Positions 28,688-37,826 of a DNA stretch of 64,000 bases are shown piece after piece. The DNA comes from Croceicoccus naphthovorans (GTDB lineage Bacteria; Pseudomonadota; Alphaproteobacteria; Sphingomonadales; Sphingomonadaceae), in assembly GCF_001028705.1 (NCBI RefSeq), contig NZ_CP011770.1, forward strand, positions 1,243,501-1,307,500. The letters run 5' to 3'. The stretch's first letter is position 1, and every line of letters begins with the position of its first letter. The notes below the pieces were generated by a model. It saw nothing but the letters and a program-made list of their open reading frames with translations. It was not told where the DNA came from and ran no database searches. The position numbers and the translations under genes were made by a program.

Positions 28688-31465
28688 ATGTTCGGCTCTT
28701 TCGCCAAGTCGCTCTTCGGCTCGTCCAACGACCGCTACGTCAAATCGATGGGCAAGATCGTTGCCCAGATCAACGCGCTTGAACCCACGTACGAGGCGAT
28801 GGACGACGCGGAACTGCAGAACCAGACCGTGCTGTTCCGGCAACGGCTCGATGCTGGCGAAACGCTCGATTCGCTGCTGCCAGAGGCTTTTGCCGTGGTG
28901 CGCGAAGCGTCGAAGCGCGTGTTCGGCATGCGCCATTTCGATGTGCAGATGATCGGCGGCATCGCGCTCCACCGCGGTGAGATCGCCGAAATGCGCACGG
29001 GTGAGGGTAAAACGCTGGTCGCGACGCTGGCGACTTATCTGAATGGTTTATCGGGCAAGGGCGTGCACGTCGTGACCGTCAACGACTATCTCGCCCGCCG
29101 CGACGCGGAGTGGATGGGACAGCTCTATCGATGGTTGGGCCTGACCGTCGGCGTGATCGTGCCGAACCTGCACGAAAGCCAGCGGCGCGAGGCCTATGCC
29201 TGCGACATCACCTACTCGACGAATAACGAGTTGGGCTTTGACTATCTGCGCGACAACATGAAGCACTCGCGCGAGCAGCAGGTGCACCGCCCCTTCAACT
29301 ATGCCATCGTCGACGAGGTGGACTCGATCCTGATCGACGAGGCCCGCACCCCGCTGATCATCTCCGGCCCGACCGAAGACAAGTCCGACCTTTACATCGC
29401 GATCGACGCGGTGGTGAAGCGGATGGACGAAGAGGACTTCGAGAAGGACGAGAAGACCCGCAACATCACGCTGACCGAGGATGGCCTCGAAAAGGTCGAG
29501 CAGGTACTGCTGGCCGAGGGTCTTCTGGAGACCGAGAACCTCTACGATTACGAGAATACGCAGGTCGTGCATCACCTCGATCAGGCGCTCAAGGCCGTGC
29601 ACATGTTCAAGCGCGACACGGACTATATCGTGAAGGACGACAAGGTCGTGATCATCGATGAGTTCACCGGCCGCATGATGGATGGTCGCCGTTGGTCCAA
29701 CGGTCTGCATCAGGCGGTCGAGGCGAAGGAGGGTGTGAAGATCGAGCCCGAGAACCAGACCATGGCCTCGATCACGTTCCAGAACTATTTCCGCATGTAC
29801 CCGAAGCTGTCGGGCATGACCGGCACGGCGGCGACCGAAGCGCCCGAATTCTTCGACATCTACAAGCTGAACGTCGTGGAAATTCCGACCAACCTGCCGG
29901 TGCAGCGCATCGACGAGGAAGACCAGTTCTTCAAGAACACGCACGACAAGTTCCGTGCCATCGCCGCTTCTATCCGCGAGCATAACGAAAAGGGCCAGCC
30001 GGTTCTTGTCGGCACGGTTTCCATCGAGAAGTCCGAACTGCTGTCAAAATTCCTTGAGGAAGAGGGCGTGAAGCACGCCGTCCTCAACGCCCGTATGCAC
30101 GAGATGGAGGCACATATCGTGGCGCAGGCGGGACGTCTGGGCGCGGTGACAATCGCCACCAACATGGCGGGCCGCGGCACAGACATTCAGCTGGGCGGCA
30201 ATCTTGAATTCCGCACCGAGGACGAGCTGGGCGACATGGCCGAGGGCCCAGAGCGCGATGCCGCCGTGGCCCGCATCAAGGAAGAGATCGCGGCGGAGCG
30301 CCAGCAAGTGCTGGATGCCGGGGGCCTGTTCGTGTTGGGCACTGAACGCCACGAAAGCCGCCGTATCGACAACCAGCTGCGCGGTCGGTCGGGCCGTCAG
30401 GGCGATCCGGGCCTGTCGCGGTTCTACCTTTGCCTGGAAGACGACTTGCTACGCATCTTCGGGCCGGACACGCTGTTCTCCAAGATGATGAATTCTAACC
30501 TTGAGGATGGCGAGGCCATCGGGTCGAAGTGGCTGTCCAAGGCCATCGAGACCGCGCAGAAGAAGGTCGAGGCGCGCAACTACGACATCCGCAAGCAGGT
30601 CGTGGAATACGATAACGTGATGAACGACCAGCGCACCGTGATCTATGAGCAGCGCGAAGACATCATGGACGCGGACGCAGTCGACGATGTCGTGATCGAC
30701 ATGCGCAACGACACGGTGAACGCCATCGTCGGCGCTGCCTGCCCGCCGGGGTCCTATCCCGAACAATGGGATATCGAGGGGCTGAAGGCCAAGGTCGAAG
30801 ACATCCTTGGCGAGCCTGCGCCCATTGACGAATGGATGCAGGAAGACGGGATCGAGCCCGAGGATCTTGAGCAGCGCCTTGCCGCGATGGCCGATGCCAA
30901 GATGGATGCGAAGTTTGCCGACAGCGATCCCTCGATCTGGCGTCAGGTCGAAAAGTCGGTCCTGCTCGACCGCCTCGACCACCACTGGAAGGAACACCTC
31001 GCCACGCTCGACGCGTTGCGTCAGGTGGTGTTCCTGCGTGCCTATGCGCAGAAGACGCCGATCAACGAATACAAGCAGGAAGCTTTCGGCTTGTTCGAAC
31101 GCATGCTGGAGGCGATCCGCGAGGACGTGACCAAGATCCTGATGACCAGCCAGCTGCGCATGGCTGAGCCGGAGCCGCCGGTTCTGCCCGACCTGCCCGA
31201 TTTCTTGACCAACACCGATCCGGGTGCGGGCATGATGACCGGCCATATCAATCCGCTGACGGGTGAGGACAATTCCAACGACGGTGACGGTTCGTCGAAG
31301 CGTCAGGCGCTGTTCGGCGCGCTGGCGGGTTCGACTTTTGCGCAGGCCGGGCCGGGCGGTGCGGAGAGCGAGAACCCGTGGGCCGGGATGGACATCAGCC
31401 GCAATGCGCCTTGTCCCTGCGGAAGTGGCAACAAGTACAAACACTGTCATGGGGCCGTGGCCTGA
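28688..31465 (+). CDS. secA: Protein translocase ATPase SecA
   Basis: The motor that pushes unfolded preproteins through SecYEG. The 925-aa product has the nucleotide loop [17 protein letters not shown] near residue 100, [19 protein letters not shown] near residue 205-225, the preprotein-binding region, [10 protein letters not shown] and [20 protein letters not shown] in the second motor domain, and a C-terminal zinc site [14 protein letters not shown] for SecB and lipid contact. AAGGAAAA precedes the ATG; longer in-frame extensions upstream lack family similarity. Confidence 0.98.
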   Translation: MFGSFAKSLFGSSNDRYVKSMGKIVAQINALEPTYEAMDDAELQNQTVLFRQRLDAGETLDSLLPEAFAVVREASKRVFGMRHFDVQMIGGIALHRGEIAEMRTGEGKTLVATLATYLNGLSGKGVHVVTVNDYLARRDAEWMGQLYRWLGLTVGVIVPNLHESQRREAYACDITYSTNNELGFDYLRDNMKHSREQQVHRPFNYAIVDEVDSILIDEARTPLIISGPTEDKSDLYIAIDAVVKRMDEEDFEKDEKTRNITLTEDGLEKVEQVLLAEGLLETENLYDYENTQVVHHLDQALKAVHMFKRDTDYIVKDDKVVIIDEFTGRMMDGRRWSNGLHQAVEAKEGVKIEPENQTMASITFQNYFRMYPKLSGMTGTAATEAPEFFDIYKLNVVEIPTNLPVQRIDEEDQFFKNTHDKFRAIAASIREHNEKGQPVLVGTVSIEKSELLSKFLEEEGVKHAVLNARMHEMEAHIVAQAGRLGAVTIATNMAGRGTDIQLGGNLEFRTEDELGDMAEGPERDAAVARIKEEIAAERQQVLDAGGLFVLGTERHESRRIDNQLRGRSGRQGDPGLSRFYLCLEDDLLRIFGPDTLFSKMMNSNLEDGEAIGSKWLSKAIETAQKKVEARNYDIRKQVVEYDNVMNDQRTVIYEQREDIMDADAVDDVVIDMRNDTVNAIVGAACPPGSYPEQWDIEGLKAKVEDILGEPAPIDEWMQEDGIEPEDLEQRLAAMADAKMDAKFADSDPSIWRQVEKSVLLDRLDHHWKEHLATLDALRQVVFLRAYAQKTPINEYKQEAFGLFERMLEAIREDVTKILMTSQLRMAEPEPPVLPDLPDFLTNTDPGAGMMTGHINPLTGEDNSNDGDGSSKRQALFGALAGSTFAQAGPGGAESENPWAGMDISRNAPCPCGSGNKYKHCHGAVA

Positions 31466-31709
31466 GGGGAATTGGCCTCTGGCCAGCTTCGTTTCCCGCT
31501 CGGGAGGGCTGCAAAGCACGGTTCACTGCGCTTCCGGTGCTCACGGCCATGATGGCCGCTGCGCGCCGGTTCTTGCGCACCGCACTTTTCGCTCCACCCG
31601 AACGATATTCGTCCGATTATCGGAAGGCCAATTTGTCGGTCTGGTAGTCACGAATGCGTCATACAGGCGCGGCATTTGCCTTTGGAACGTACGATTTCCG
31701 GGGGCCCTC

Positions 31710-32381
31710 GTGGACGTGGTCAATATCTTTCTCAGCGATCCGATCGGCGACACGCTCGATGATTTCGAGCATGCCGGAACCCGCTTTACCTTCGACCGGA
31801 TCGACGGCGGCGGGCCAAGGCGCTTGCTCGATGGGCAGATGTGGGCCTTTCTCGACTGGGTGATGGACGATTGTTCCGGGCTGGAGATGTGTCGTCGTCT
31901 TCGTGCAGATCCCCGGACAGAGGCCGCGCATGTCACCATCGTGCTGGAGCAGGACGATGCAGAGGACCGTCGCCGTGCGCTGCGCGCCGGGGCGGACGAT
32001 TACATGGTCGGGCCACTGGATCGTACCGCCGTGCTGGACCGGGTCTTCGCCGCGCAGGACCGCCGCCCGCGCCAGATCACGCAGCAGATCCGCTTCGGGG
32101 ATCTGACCGTCGACCTTCTGGCGCTGCAGGCCCGCTGGCGCGACAAGCCGGTGCCGCTGCGTCCGAACGAATTTCGCCTGCTGCGTTTCTTTGTCGAAAA
32201 CCCCGACCGGGTGCTCAGCCGCCATGACCTGATCCAAGGTCTGGGCAAGCTGGACCCGCCGATCGACGAACGGACCGTCGACGTCTGGATCGGCCGGTTG
32301 CGCCGCGCGCTGAAGGGCGCAGGGGCCGGCGATATGCTGCGCACGGTTCGCGCGATGGGCTACGTTCTCGACAGTCCCTGA
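31710..32381 (+). CDS. Atypical OmpR/PhoB-type response regulator
   Basis: A 223-aa two-domain protein. The C-terminal winged helix (about residues 125-220) is canonical: VPLRPNEFRLLRFFVENPDRVLSR, ERTVDVWIGRLRRAL, RTVRAMGYVLD. The N-terminal receiver is divergent: the usual acidic pair is LSDP, and the conserved Lys near the end of strand 5 is Gly in ADDYMVGPLD, while the phospho-acceptor-like Asp remains in FLDWVMDDCSG. It may act without normal phosphorylation. No partner kinase is adjacent. The start is uncertain: GTG at 31710 or 31716 is likely. Confidence 0.78.
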   Translation: MDVVNIFLSDPIGDTLDDFEHAGTRFTFDRIDGGGPRRLLDGQMWAFLDWVMDDCSGLEMCRRLRADPRTEAAHVTIVLEQDDAEDRRRALRAGADDYMVGPLDRTAVLDRVFAAQDRRPRQITQQIRFGDLTVDLLALQARWRDKPVPLRPNEFRLLRFFVENPDRVLSRHDLIQGLGKLDPPIDERTVDVWIGRLRRALKGAGAGDMLRTVRAMGYVLDSP

Positions 32382-32414
32382 TGCTTTCCGCTCCGATCAA
32401 TACGGACGAAAAAG

Positions 32415-32446
32415 AACCCGGGCCGCTTCGCAGCGACCCGGGTTTT
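32415..32446. terminator. Bidirectional terminator between the response regulator and TonB receptor genes
   Basis: An 8-bp stem AACCCGGG/CCCGGGTT (32415-32422 with 32437-32444) continues inward with more pairs, with TTTT on the plus side and A-rich sequence on the other. It lies between two convergent genes and can serve both. Confidence 0.8.
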
Positions 32447-32474
32447 ATAATTCCCGGTGGTCCGGGGCAGGGAT

Positions 32475-35225
32475 CTAGAATTCCGCCGAGATACCCAGCG
32501 AGAAGCTGCGACCGACGTCATAGCTGTTGATCTCGATACGGTTGGTGCCGTCCGACTGATATTCGAAATGGTCGCGGCCGGTAATGTTGCGCGCTTCCGC
32601 CTTGATCTCGATCGGCACGCCCATGAACACCGTGCCTTCGCGCGCGACAAGGTCGATCCGCAGGCCGGGGTCTTCGACGATGTCGGGCAGGCCCAGCGTG
32701 CCACGGCTCGTCACGCGCTTGCTGGCGTAGGAGAACAGGACCGTGAACTGTTGCAGCTTGTCGGTATCTTCCATGCCCAGCTGAACGTTCAGCAGGTGGT
32801 CCGACTGCCCGGTCAGCGGCAGACCGTCGCTGAAGAACAGGTTCGCCGGACGCGGCACGGGCGAAGGGAAGGTGGCGGTCGTATCCCCGTCGGAAACTTT
32901 GATCTCCGACTGGGTATAGGTGTAGTTGGTGACGACCAGCGCACGCTTCGTCTCGAACCACGAACCAAGCGAATAGAGGTCGATGCCGTAGTTCAGCTCG
33001 AACTCTGCACCCCAGAGCGTTGCGGCGGGCGCGTTGGCATAGCGCGTGACCTGGCTGTTGTCGGAAAAGTTCGAATAGGCTTCGATCGGACGCTCGATGT
33101 CCTTGTAGAACCCGGCCAGCGACACGCGGTTGCCGCGACCGAGGTAATATTCGGCGCGCGCTTCGAAGTTGGTCAGTTCGCTGTCTTTCAGGAACGGGTT
33201 GCCTTCGTAAACTCGGCTGGAATCGGGATCGCGATAGGGTTGAAAGATCAACTCGCGGAACTGCGGGCGTGCGATCGTCTTCGAAGCACTCGCGCGCAGT
33301 TGAAGTTCCGGCGTGACTTCGTAGGTGATCGTGCCAGAGGGCAGCCAGTAATCGTTCGCGATGTTGGTGACGGCGGCGGTATTGACCGCCGTGTCGCTGA
33401 ATACGCTGACCGGGGCGACAATCTGGGTCGCGTCTTCATAGCGGACGCCGAGATCGACGGTCAGGCCGCTTAGCCCCGCCCACGTCATCTTGCCATAGCC
33501 CGCATCGATGGTGAGGTCGGCCTGGAACGCCGGGGTCGTCGGCGTCTGGTCGATCAGGCCGATGTTGAAATAATCGATGAACAGCGGGCTGAGTAAGACC
33601 GAGGGATAGCGCGATCCGATAACGCGATACGGCGTCGGATCGATCGCATCGACGTCTGGAGGGATATAGCCAGAACCCGTCGCGCGGAAGGTATAGGCCC
33701 GACGCTCCGAATATCGCGAGGTGTCGGTGTGGGCATAGCCGAACGTCAGCTGCGTTGCATCGAACACTTCGTAGTTGAGATCGATCCCGCCGTACCAGAG
33801 CTCTTCGTTCAGGTCCGAGAACGCGACGGAGGCATCACCTTCGTTGCCGTTCAGCAGGTTGATGAAGACATCGCCGATCGGATCGCTCTCACGGTCGGTG
33901 CGGACGTATTCGAAGTTGTATTCGTAGGGAGCTTCACGATCCGTGCGGGCGAAGCCGCCGCGCAGGTCCACGCCAAGGCGGCCGAAGTCCAGTTCGACCA
34001 CGGCCTGGCTGTCGAACAACTGGCGTTCGAACCAGCCGTTGTCCTGGACAAGGCGGGTGTTATCCAGATCGGCGTCGTACCCGATGGCAAGCTGGCTTTG
34101 CTTCAACGTGTCGCGGATGAACACATTGGTAAAGCGGGCCTTGTGGTCGCCCCATTCCAGACCGATGCCCAAAAGGCCGCTGGCGACCATCTTCTGGTTC
34201 GTCTGGAACTCGGTAAAATCGGTGTCGATGTTCACCAGGTCGGCGGATGTCTGCTTGATCGCGGTGCGATTGCGCCAGCTGTTGGAAAGCGAGGCGTTGA
34301 AGATGATGCCAAGCCGCGCATCGCTGCCGATGTCGACCGCCGTACCTGCCGAAAGCGAGCCGGAGAAGTTGGCGGGCACATCGTCGACCTGCTGCAACAG
34401 GGCAAGGTTCGGATCGACCAGCGTTCCGGCAATGGCCTGCTGATCGATGGCCGGATTGTCGAGGCTGAGCCCGCTGTCGAAATAGGCCTTCAGCTCTGGC
34501 GTAAGGCCGCGTGCGCCATCGTCGAAACCGGTCCAGTCGCTGCCCGATCCGTAATAGGTCAGGCCGTTAAAGCCGGTCGTTTCGGAATCGCCACTGATGC
34601 TGGCCGACAACTTCAGAAAGCTTTCGTCGGGAATGGCGCGGGTCGTCAGGTTGATGACGCCGCCGCCGAATTCGCCGGGGAAGTTGGCGGAGTAAGTTTT
34701 CTGGACCAGTGACGACGACACGATGTCGGTCGGGAACAGGTCTAGAGGAACAGTGCGGCGCAGCGGTTCGGGGCTGGGCAGGGGCAGGCCGTTCAACAGG
34801 GCGAGCGAATAGCGGTCGCCAAGGCCGCGCACGAAAACGAAGCCGTCGCCGACGACCGAAAGACCGGTTACGCGCGACAGGGCACCGGCGATGTCGCCTT
34901 CGCCGGTCCGTGCGATTTCTTCTGACGAGAGGACGTTCACGACCTGCGTCGAGGCGCGGACCACGTCGCGGTTGCGACGGCCTGTCACGACGATCGCGCC
35001 GCCGGGGACGGAGATGTCGGGTTGCTCGACCTCGTCATCATAGGTGTCTTCAGCGCCGTCGGTTTGCTCGACAAGCGAATCGCCGGTCGTTTCGCCATCG
35101 GCGGGTGACAGGCCCGTTCCGGTATTGCCCGGTGCGCCCCCGGTGCCCTGCGCAATGGCGATATGCGGGAACGAAAGTGCGGAACCGAGCAGAAGCAGCG
35201 CGGCGACCTGCTTGCCTTTGGACAT
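32475..35225 (-). CDS. TonB-dependent outer-membrane receptor
   Basis: A 916-aa outer-membrane receptor. It has a signal peptide (MSKGKQVAALLLLGSALSFP..AIAQ), a linker rich in Gly and Asp, a TonB-box-like IVVTGRR near residue 80, a plug domain (VLSSEEIARTGEGDIAGALSRVTGLSV, VRGLGDRYSLALLNGLPLPSP, GEFGGGVINLTTRA) and a long beta-barrel ending in Phe (LGISAEF). The start at 35225 is chosen for the signal peptide and AGGGGG site. It lies 101 bp downstream of a beta-helix-like lipoprotein gene on the same strand, a recurrent pairing in sphingomonads. The substrate is unknown. Confidence 0.92.
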   Translation of the reverse strand: MSKGKQVAALLLLGSALSFPHIAIAQGTGGAPGNTGTGLSPADGETTGDSLVEQTDGAEDTYDDEVEQPDISVPGGAIVVTGRRNRDVVRASTQVVNVLSSEEIARTGEGDIAGALSRVTGLSVVGDGFVFVRGLGDRYSLALLNGLPLPSPEPLRRTVPLDLFPTDIVSSSLVQKTYSANFPGEFGGGVINLTTRAIPDESFLKLSASISGDSETTGFNGLTYYGSGSDWTGFDDGARGLTPELKAYFDSGLSLDNPAIDQQAIAGTLVDPNLALLQQVDDVPANFSGSLSAGTAVDIGSDARLGIIFNASLSNSWRNRTAIKQTSADLVNIDTDFTEFQTNQKMVASGLLGIGLEWGDHKARFTNVFIRDTLKQSQLAIGYDADLDNTRLVQDNGWFERQLFDSQAVVELDFGRLGVDLRGGFARTDREAPYEYNFEYVRTDRESDPIGDVFINLLNGNEGDASVAFSDLNEELWYGGIDLNYEVFDATQLTFGYAHTDTSRYSERRAYTFRATGSGYIPPDVDAIDPTPYRVIGSRYPSVLLSPLFIDYFNIGLIDQTPTTPAFQADLTIDAGYGKMTWAGLSGLTVDLGVRYEDATQIVAPVSVFSDTAVNTAAVTNIANDYWLPSGTITYEVTPELQLRASASKTIARPQFRELIFQPYRDPDSSRVYEGNPFLKDSELTNFEARAEYYLGRGNRVSLAGFYKDIERPIEAYSNFSDNSQVTRYANAPAATLWGAEFELNYGIDLYSLGSWFETKRALVVTNYTYTQSEIKVSDGDTTATFPSPVPRPANLFFSDGLPLTGQSDHLLNVQLGMEDTDKLQQFTVLFSYASKRVTSRGTLGLPDIVEDPGLRIDLVAREGTVFMGVPIEIKAEARNITGRDHFEYQSDGTNRIEINSYDVGRSFSLGISAEF

Positions 35226-35276
35226 CGTGATGACCCCCTGATGGTCGTGAATTTTGATGTTGTCGAATGCGAAGAA

Positions 35277-35314
35277 GGGGAAGTGCCCGGCAGATCGCTG
35301 CCGCACACTTCCCC
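35277..35314 (-). promoter_or_regulatory. Large hairpin between the lipoprotein and TonB receptor genes
   Basis: A 9-bp stem (35277-35285 with 35306-35314) encloses a second 6-bp stem CGGCAG/CTGCCG. On the minus strand only TTCTTC follows, so it is a poor terminator. It may protect the lipoprotein mRNA end or set the ratio of the two products. Confidence 0.5.
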
Positions 35315-35326
35315 CTGAGTTTTCGC

Positions 35327-36904
35327 TTAGTAGACCGGCAGGCTGGCGCAGCTGCCGACGTTGTTGCCAAGGTCGATGTACGACGAAGAACAGGTCCAGC
35401 CTTCGTACCAGTTGTCGGTCGCGTCCTTCACGGCACCGATGTGGTCGGTATCGTCAAATGCGAAGAAGAAGCTGGTTTCAAGGTTGGCCGTGTTGAACGC
35501 GGCATAGCTGTTGGCGTTGGCGGTGTTGAAGAAGGTGGCCATCAGCAGGTCGGTCGCCGAAGCGTCGTTGTTGCTGTCCTTGTTGAACTCGGCCAGGCCT
35601 TCGTCGCCCAGGCTGCGGGCATCGCTGAACGCGCCGTCGCCGCCGCACTGCATCGCGACAGAGTTGAACACGACGGGGCCGCGTTCGTCGGGGCCGGTCG
35701 TCTGCACGGTGGCATTGTCGCGCAGCAGCACGCATTCGTCCTGCGGCGAAACCACGATCGAGTTGGTCAGCCAGTAATCGGCACCGCCACGAACATAGAG
35801 GCCCGCGCCGTCCGGGAATGCGGAGTTGCCGACGAACGTGGCGTTCGAGATGCGAACGTCGGTACGCGGCGTGGCATCGACCAGACCGTTCGAGGAGTCG
35901 ATCTCGCTCATCGAGTTGCCGACGCCGGGGCGTTCGACGACGATAACGTGCTGAAGGCCGGCATGTGCGCCGGTGTCGATGTCGATGGCGTCATCGCCCT
36001 GACCGGCAACGACCACGTATTTCATGCCGACATAGCCGCCGAAAAATTCCATGCCGTCGTCCGAAGAGTTGTACGACATGATGTGGTCGAACTTGGTGCC
36101 GGTGCCAGTGCCGCCGGTGGTCAGCGACTGTAGCTCGCTGCCTTCGCCAAGGACGAAGCCCGAGTAGCGGATTTGGACATAGCTCATCGTGCCCGAGTTG
36201 TCGTCGACGGTCGCGCCGCCGAACAGGGCGGGCTGGTCCTCGCCCTCGATCTGGCGCTGACAATCCACGGTGCCCGGCGTGGCAAGCGTTTCGGCGCAGT
36301 CGACGACCGGCGCGCGGCCCGAAACGATCACGCCGCCCCACTGGCCTTCGCTGCTGGCCGTGGCTGTGCCGATCACGTTCTGACGGCTGGTAAAGACGAT
36401 CGGGCGGGTCGAGGTGCCGACCGCGTTGATCTTGTTGCCGCGGTTGACCAGCAGGAATGAACGGCCGGTCTTGGCAAAGACGATAACGCCCGGATCGATG
36501 CCCAGCGTGACGTTGGTGTCGGTCAGGCCGTCGCTGTTGTCGGGCGCGGCACCGCCATCGCTGCCGATATCGACGCGGCCGTCGATCGCATAGAGCAGGC
36601 CCGGAACATAGGGCAGGTCCATCGAGGCATTGATCTGGTTCGGCAGCAGGCAGACGCGATAGGTGCCGGTCGGGCCGGAAATCAGGCCATCGTCGGTAAC
36701 GCCGGTCAGCGTCGGGCAGCTGCCTGCCGGGGTGACCGAAGCCGTCGGCGAAGGCGTGGGCGTGCCGCCGGTGGGTGCCGGGGTCGGGTTGTTGATGATG
36801 ATGTCGCCGCCCGTGCCGGGCGAGACGATCTTGTCGCCACCGCCGCAGCCGGCGAGTGCCAGCACGGAGCAGCCAATGACGAGTGAACGATGAAGATTTG
36901 TCAC
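35327..36904 (-). CDS. Surface lipoprotein with beta-helix-like repeats, partner of the TonB receptor
   Basis: A 525-aa lipoprotein. Starting at GTG 36904, with GAGGGG upstream, the product begins with a lipobox (VIGCSVLALAGCGGG), followed by a Pro/Thr/Gly linker to about residue 60. The rest is Gly, Asn and Asp-rich with short beta repeats (IDPGVIVFAKTGRSFLLVNRG, GQWGGVIVSGRAPV, YNSSDDGMEFFGG), like a right-handed beta-helix, plus paired cysteines. I do not know its function. Its stop lies about 100 bp before the receptor's start, so the two are likely one operon, the lipoprotein perhaps capturing the receptor's ligand. Confidence 0.75.
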   Translation of the reverse strand: MTNLHRSLVIGCSVLALAGCGGGDKIVSPGTGGDIIINNPTPAPTGGTPTPSPTASVTPAGSCPTLTGVTDDGLISGPTGTYRVCLLPNQINASMDLPYVPGLLYAIDGRVDIGSDGGAAPDNSDGLTDTNVTLGIDPGVIVFAKTGRSFLLVNRGNKINAVGTSTRPIVFTSRQNVIGTATASSEGQWGGVIVSGRAPVVDCAETLATPGTVDCQRQIEGEDQPALFGGATVDDNSGTMSYVQIRYSGFVLGEGSELQSLTTGGTGTGTKFDHIMSYNSSDDGMEFFGGYVGMKYVVVAGQGDDAIDIDTGAHAGLQHVIVVERPGVGNSMSEIDSSNGLVDATPRTDVRISNATFVGNSAFPDGAGLYVRGGADYWLTNSIVVSPQDECVLLRDNATVQTTGPDERGPVVFNSVAMQCGGDGAFSDARSLGDEGLAEFNKDSNNDASATDLLMATFFNTANANSYAAFNTANLETSFFFAFDDTDHIGAVKDATDNWYEGWTCSSSYIDLGNNVGSCASLPVY

Positions 36905-37178
36905 GACGAGCGGTCCCCTCAAGTACCGAGAATCAGAAAAGCGAATGCGTTTCGCGAGGGCCGGGCTAGGCGTGGGAAGTGACAGTTTGTTTGCCGCCGG
37001 ATTACAGTTCGATGGCAATCCACAGTTTGCGATAAACCGTGAAAAGTGACCGCAGATTGTCAGGAATGCTGCAATTCCGACGGTTTGCTGCACCGCCGAA
37101 ATGTTACAGTTCGATGACTATATGACATTTTCGTTGCAGATCGGCGGGTCGAACCGCATTCTTGCCTCAACTTATCGA
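36905..37178. promoter_or_regulatory. Divergent promoter region with repeated ACAGTT elements
   Basis: This 274-bp gap feeds the lipoprotein-receptor unit on the left and the TPR gene on the right. ACAGTT occurs four times on the plus strand (36982, 37004, 37022 and 37106), two of them inside an exact 13-bp direct repeat TTACAGTTCGATG (37002-37014 and 37104-37116). The minus-strand reading AACTGT resembles PhoB half-sites (CTGTnA), but the 11-bp spacing of a true Pho box is not met. Operator function is inferred. Confidence 0.4.
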
Positions 37179-37550
37179 ATGAGGAGAGATGTCTTGGCTC
37201 TTGGAACAATTATCGCGATGGCCCTTGCAGCAGGCACGCCTTCGACTGCCGACACCACCGAAGTTGCATACGACGCTCTGACCAACGGTAATCCGCAAGA
37301 GGCGATTGCCCAGCTGGAAGAAGGCGATCGCCACGATCCGGCCCGCCTGATCAATCTGGCCGCCGCCTATCTGGCGACGGGTCGCACCGCCGACGCGCGT
37401 GAGGCCTATAAGAAGGCCGCCGTGGCCGAGCGTTACGAGCTGGAAACGGTCGACGGCGAATGGATCGATTCGCGCGTACTGGCCAGGGCAGAGCTGGCGC
37501 GGACCTATAGTGTTTCTTTCGAACAGTCTCGCATGGCCCGGGTGGACTGA
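37179..37550 (+). CDS. Exported tetratricopeptide-repeat protein
   Basis: A 123-aa protein with a hydrophobic signal-like start (LALGTIIAMALAAGTPSTADT) and about two TPR units (VAYDALTNGNPQEAIAQLEEG and ARLINLAAAYLATGRTADAREAYKKAA). It likely sits in the periplasm as a small scaffold. The start is uncertain: ATG 37179 lacks a ribosome site, whereas a GAGGAG at 37181-37186 would suit a TTG at 37194; ATG 37101 would precede the signal. Similar small TPR proteins often accompany TonB receptor/lipoprotein pairs, so a link to the divergent pair is plausible. Confidence 0.7.
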   Translation: MRRDVLALGTIIAMALAAGTPSTADTTEVAYDALTNGNPQEAIAQLEEGDRHDPARLINLAAAYLATGRTADAREAYKKAAVAERYELETVDGEWIDSRVLARAELARTYSVSFEQSRMARVD

Positions 37551-37638
37551 CCGGCGCGGGATTGACTGCTGCTGACGGATCGTTTTCGTAAGGGATACCC
37601 CCAACGCCCGCGATGAACGATATCAAGCCGCACGGACA

Positions 37639-37674
37639 CGGGGCCGGGATGGATCGCCATCCCGGCCCCGTTTG
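37639..37674 (+). terminator. Strong intrinsic terminator after the TPR gene
   Basis: A perfect 14-bp GC-rich stem (37639-37652 with 37657-37670) with a 4-base loop ATCG, followed by TTT. It separates the TPR gene from ppk1. Confidence 0.8.
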
Positions 37675-37826
37675 CGTTCGGCCTGCCGCGACGGTTTGCT
37701 TGACTGTCGGACCTGCGTTGTGAAACCGTAACGTTGGTGTAACGCGCCGCCTTCATGGCCCTTTGCGAAGGGGGTGGCGGCACGGGTTGCACCGCCCCGG
37801 AACAACGCATGCCAGCGACAGGGCCG

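Noticed and set aside
32457..34712. Plus-strand frames of 338 and 327 aa opposite the TonB receptor
   Set aside because: They are the complement of a clear beta-barrel gene and lack ribosome sites or family motifs.
36975..37120. Canonical Pho box in the lipoprotein/TPR promoter
   Set aside because: CTGTnA-like half-sites exist but are not repeated at 11 bp, so a Pho box is not claimed.
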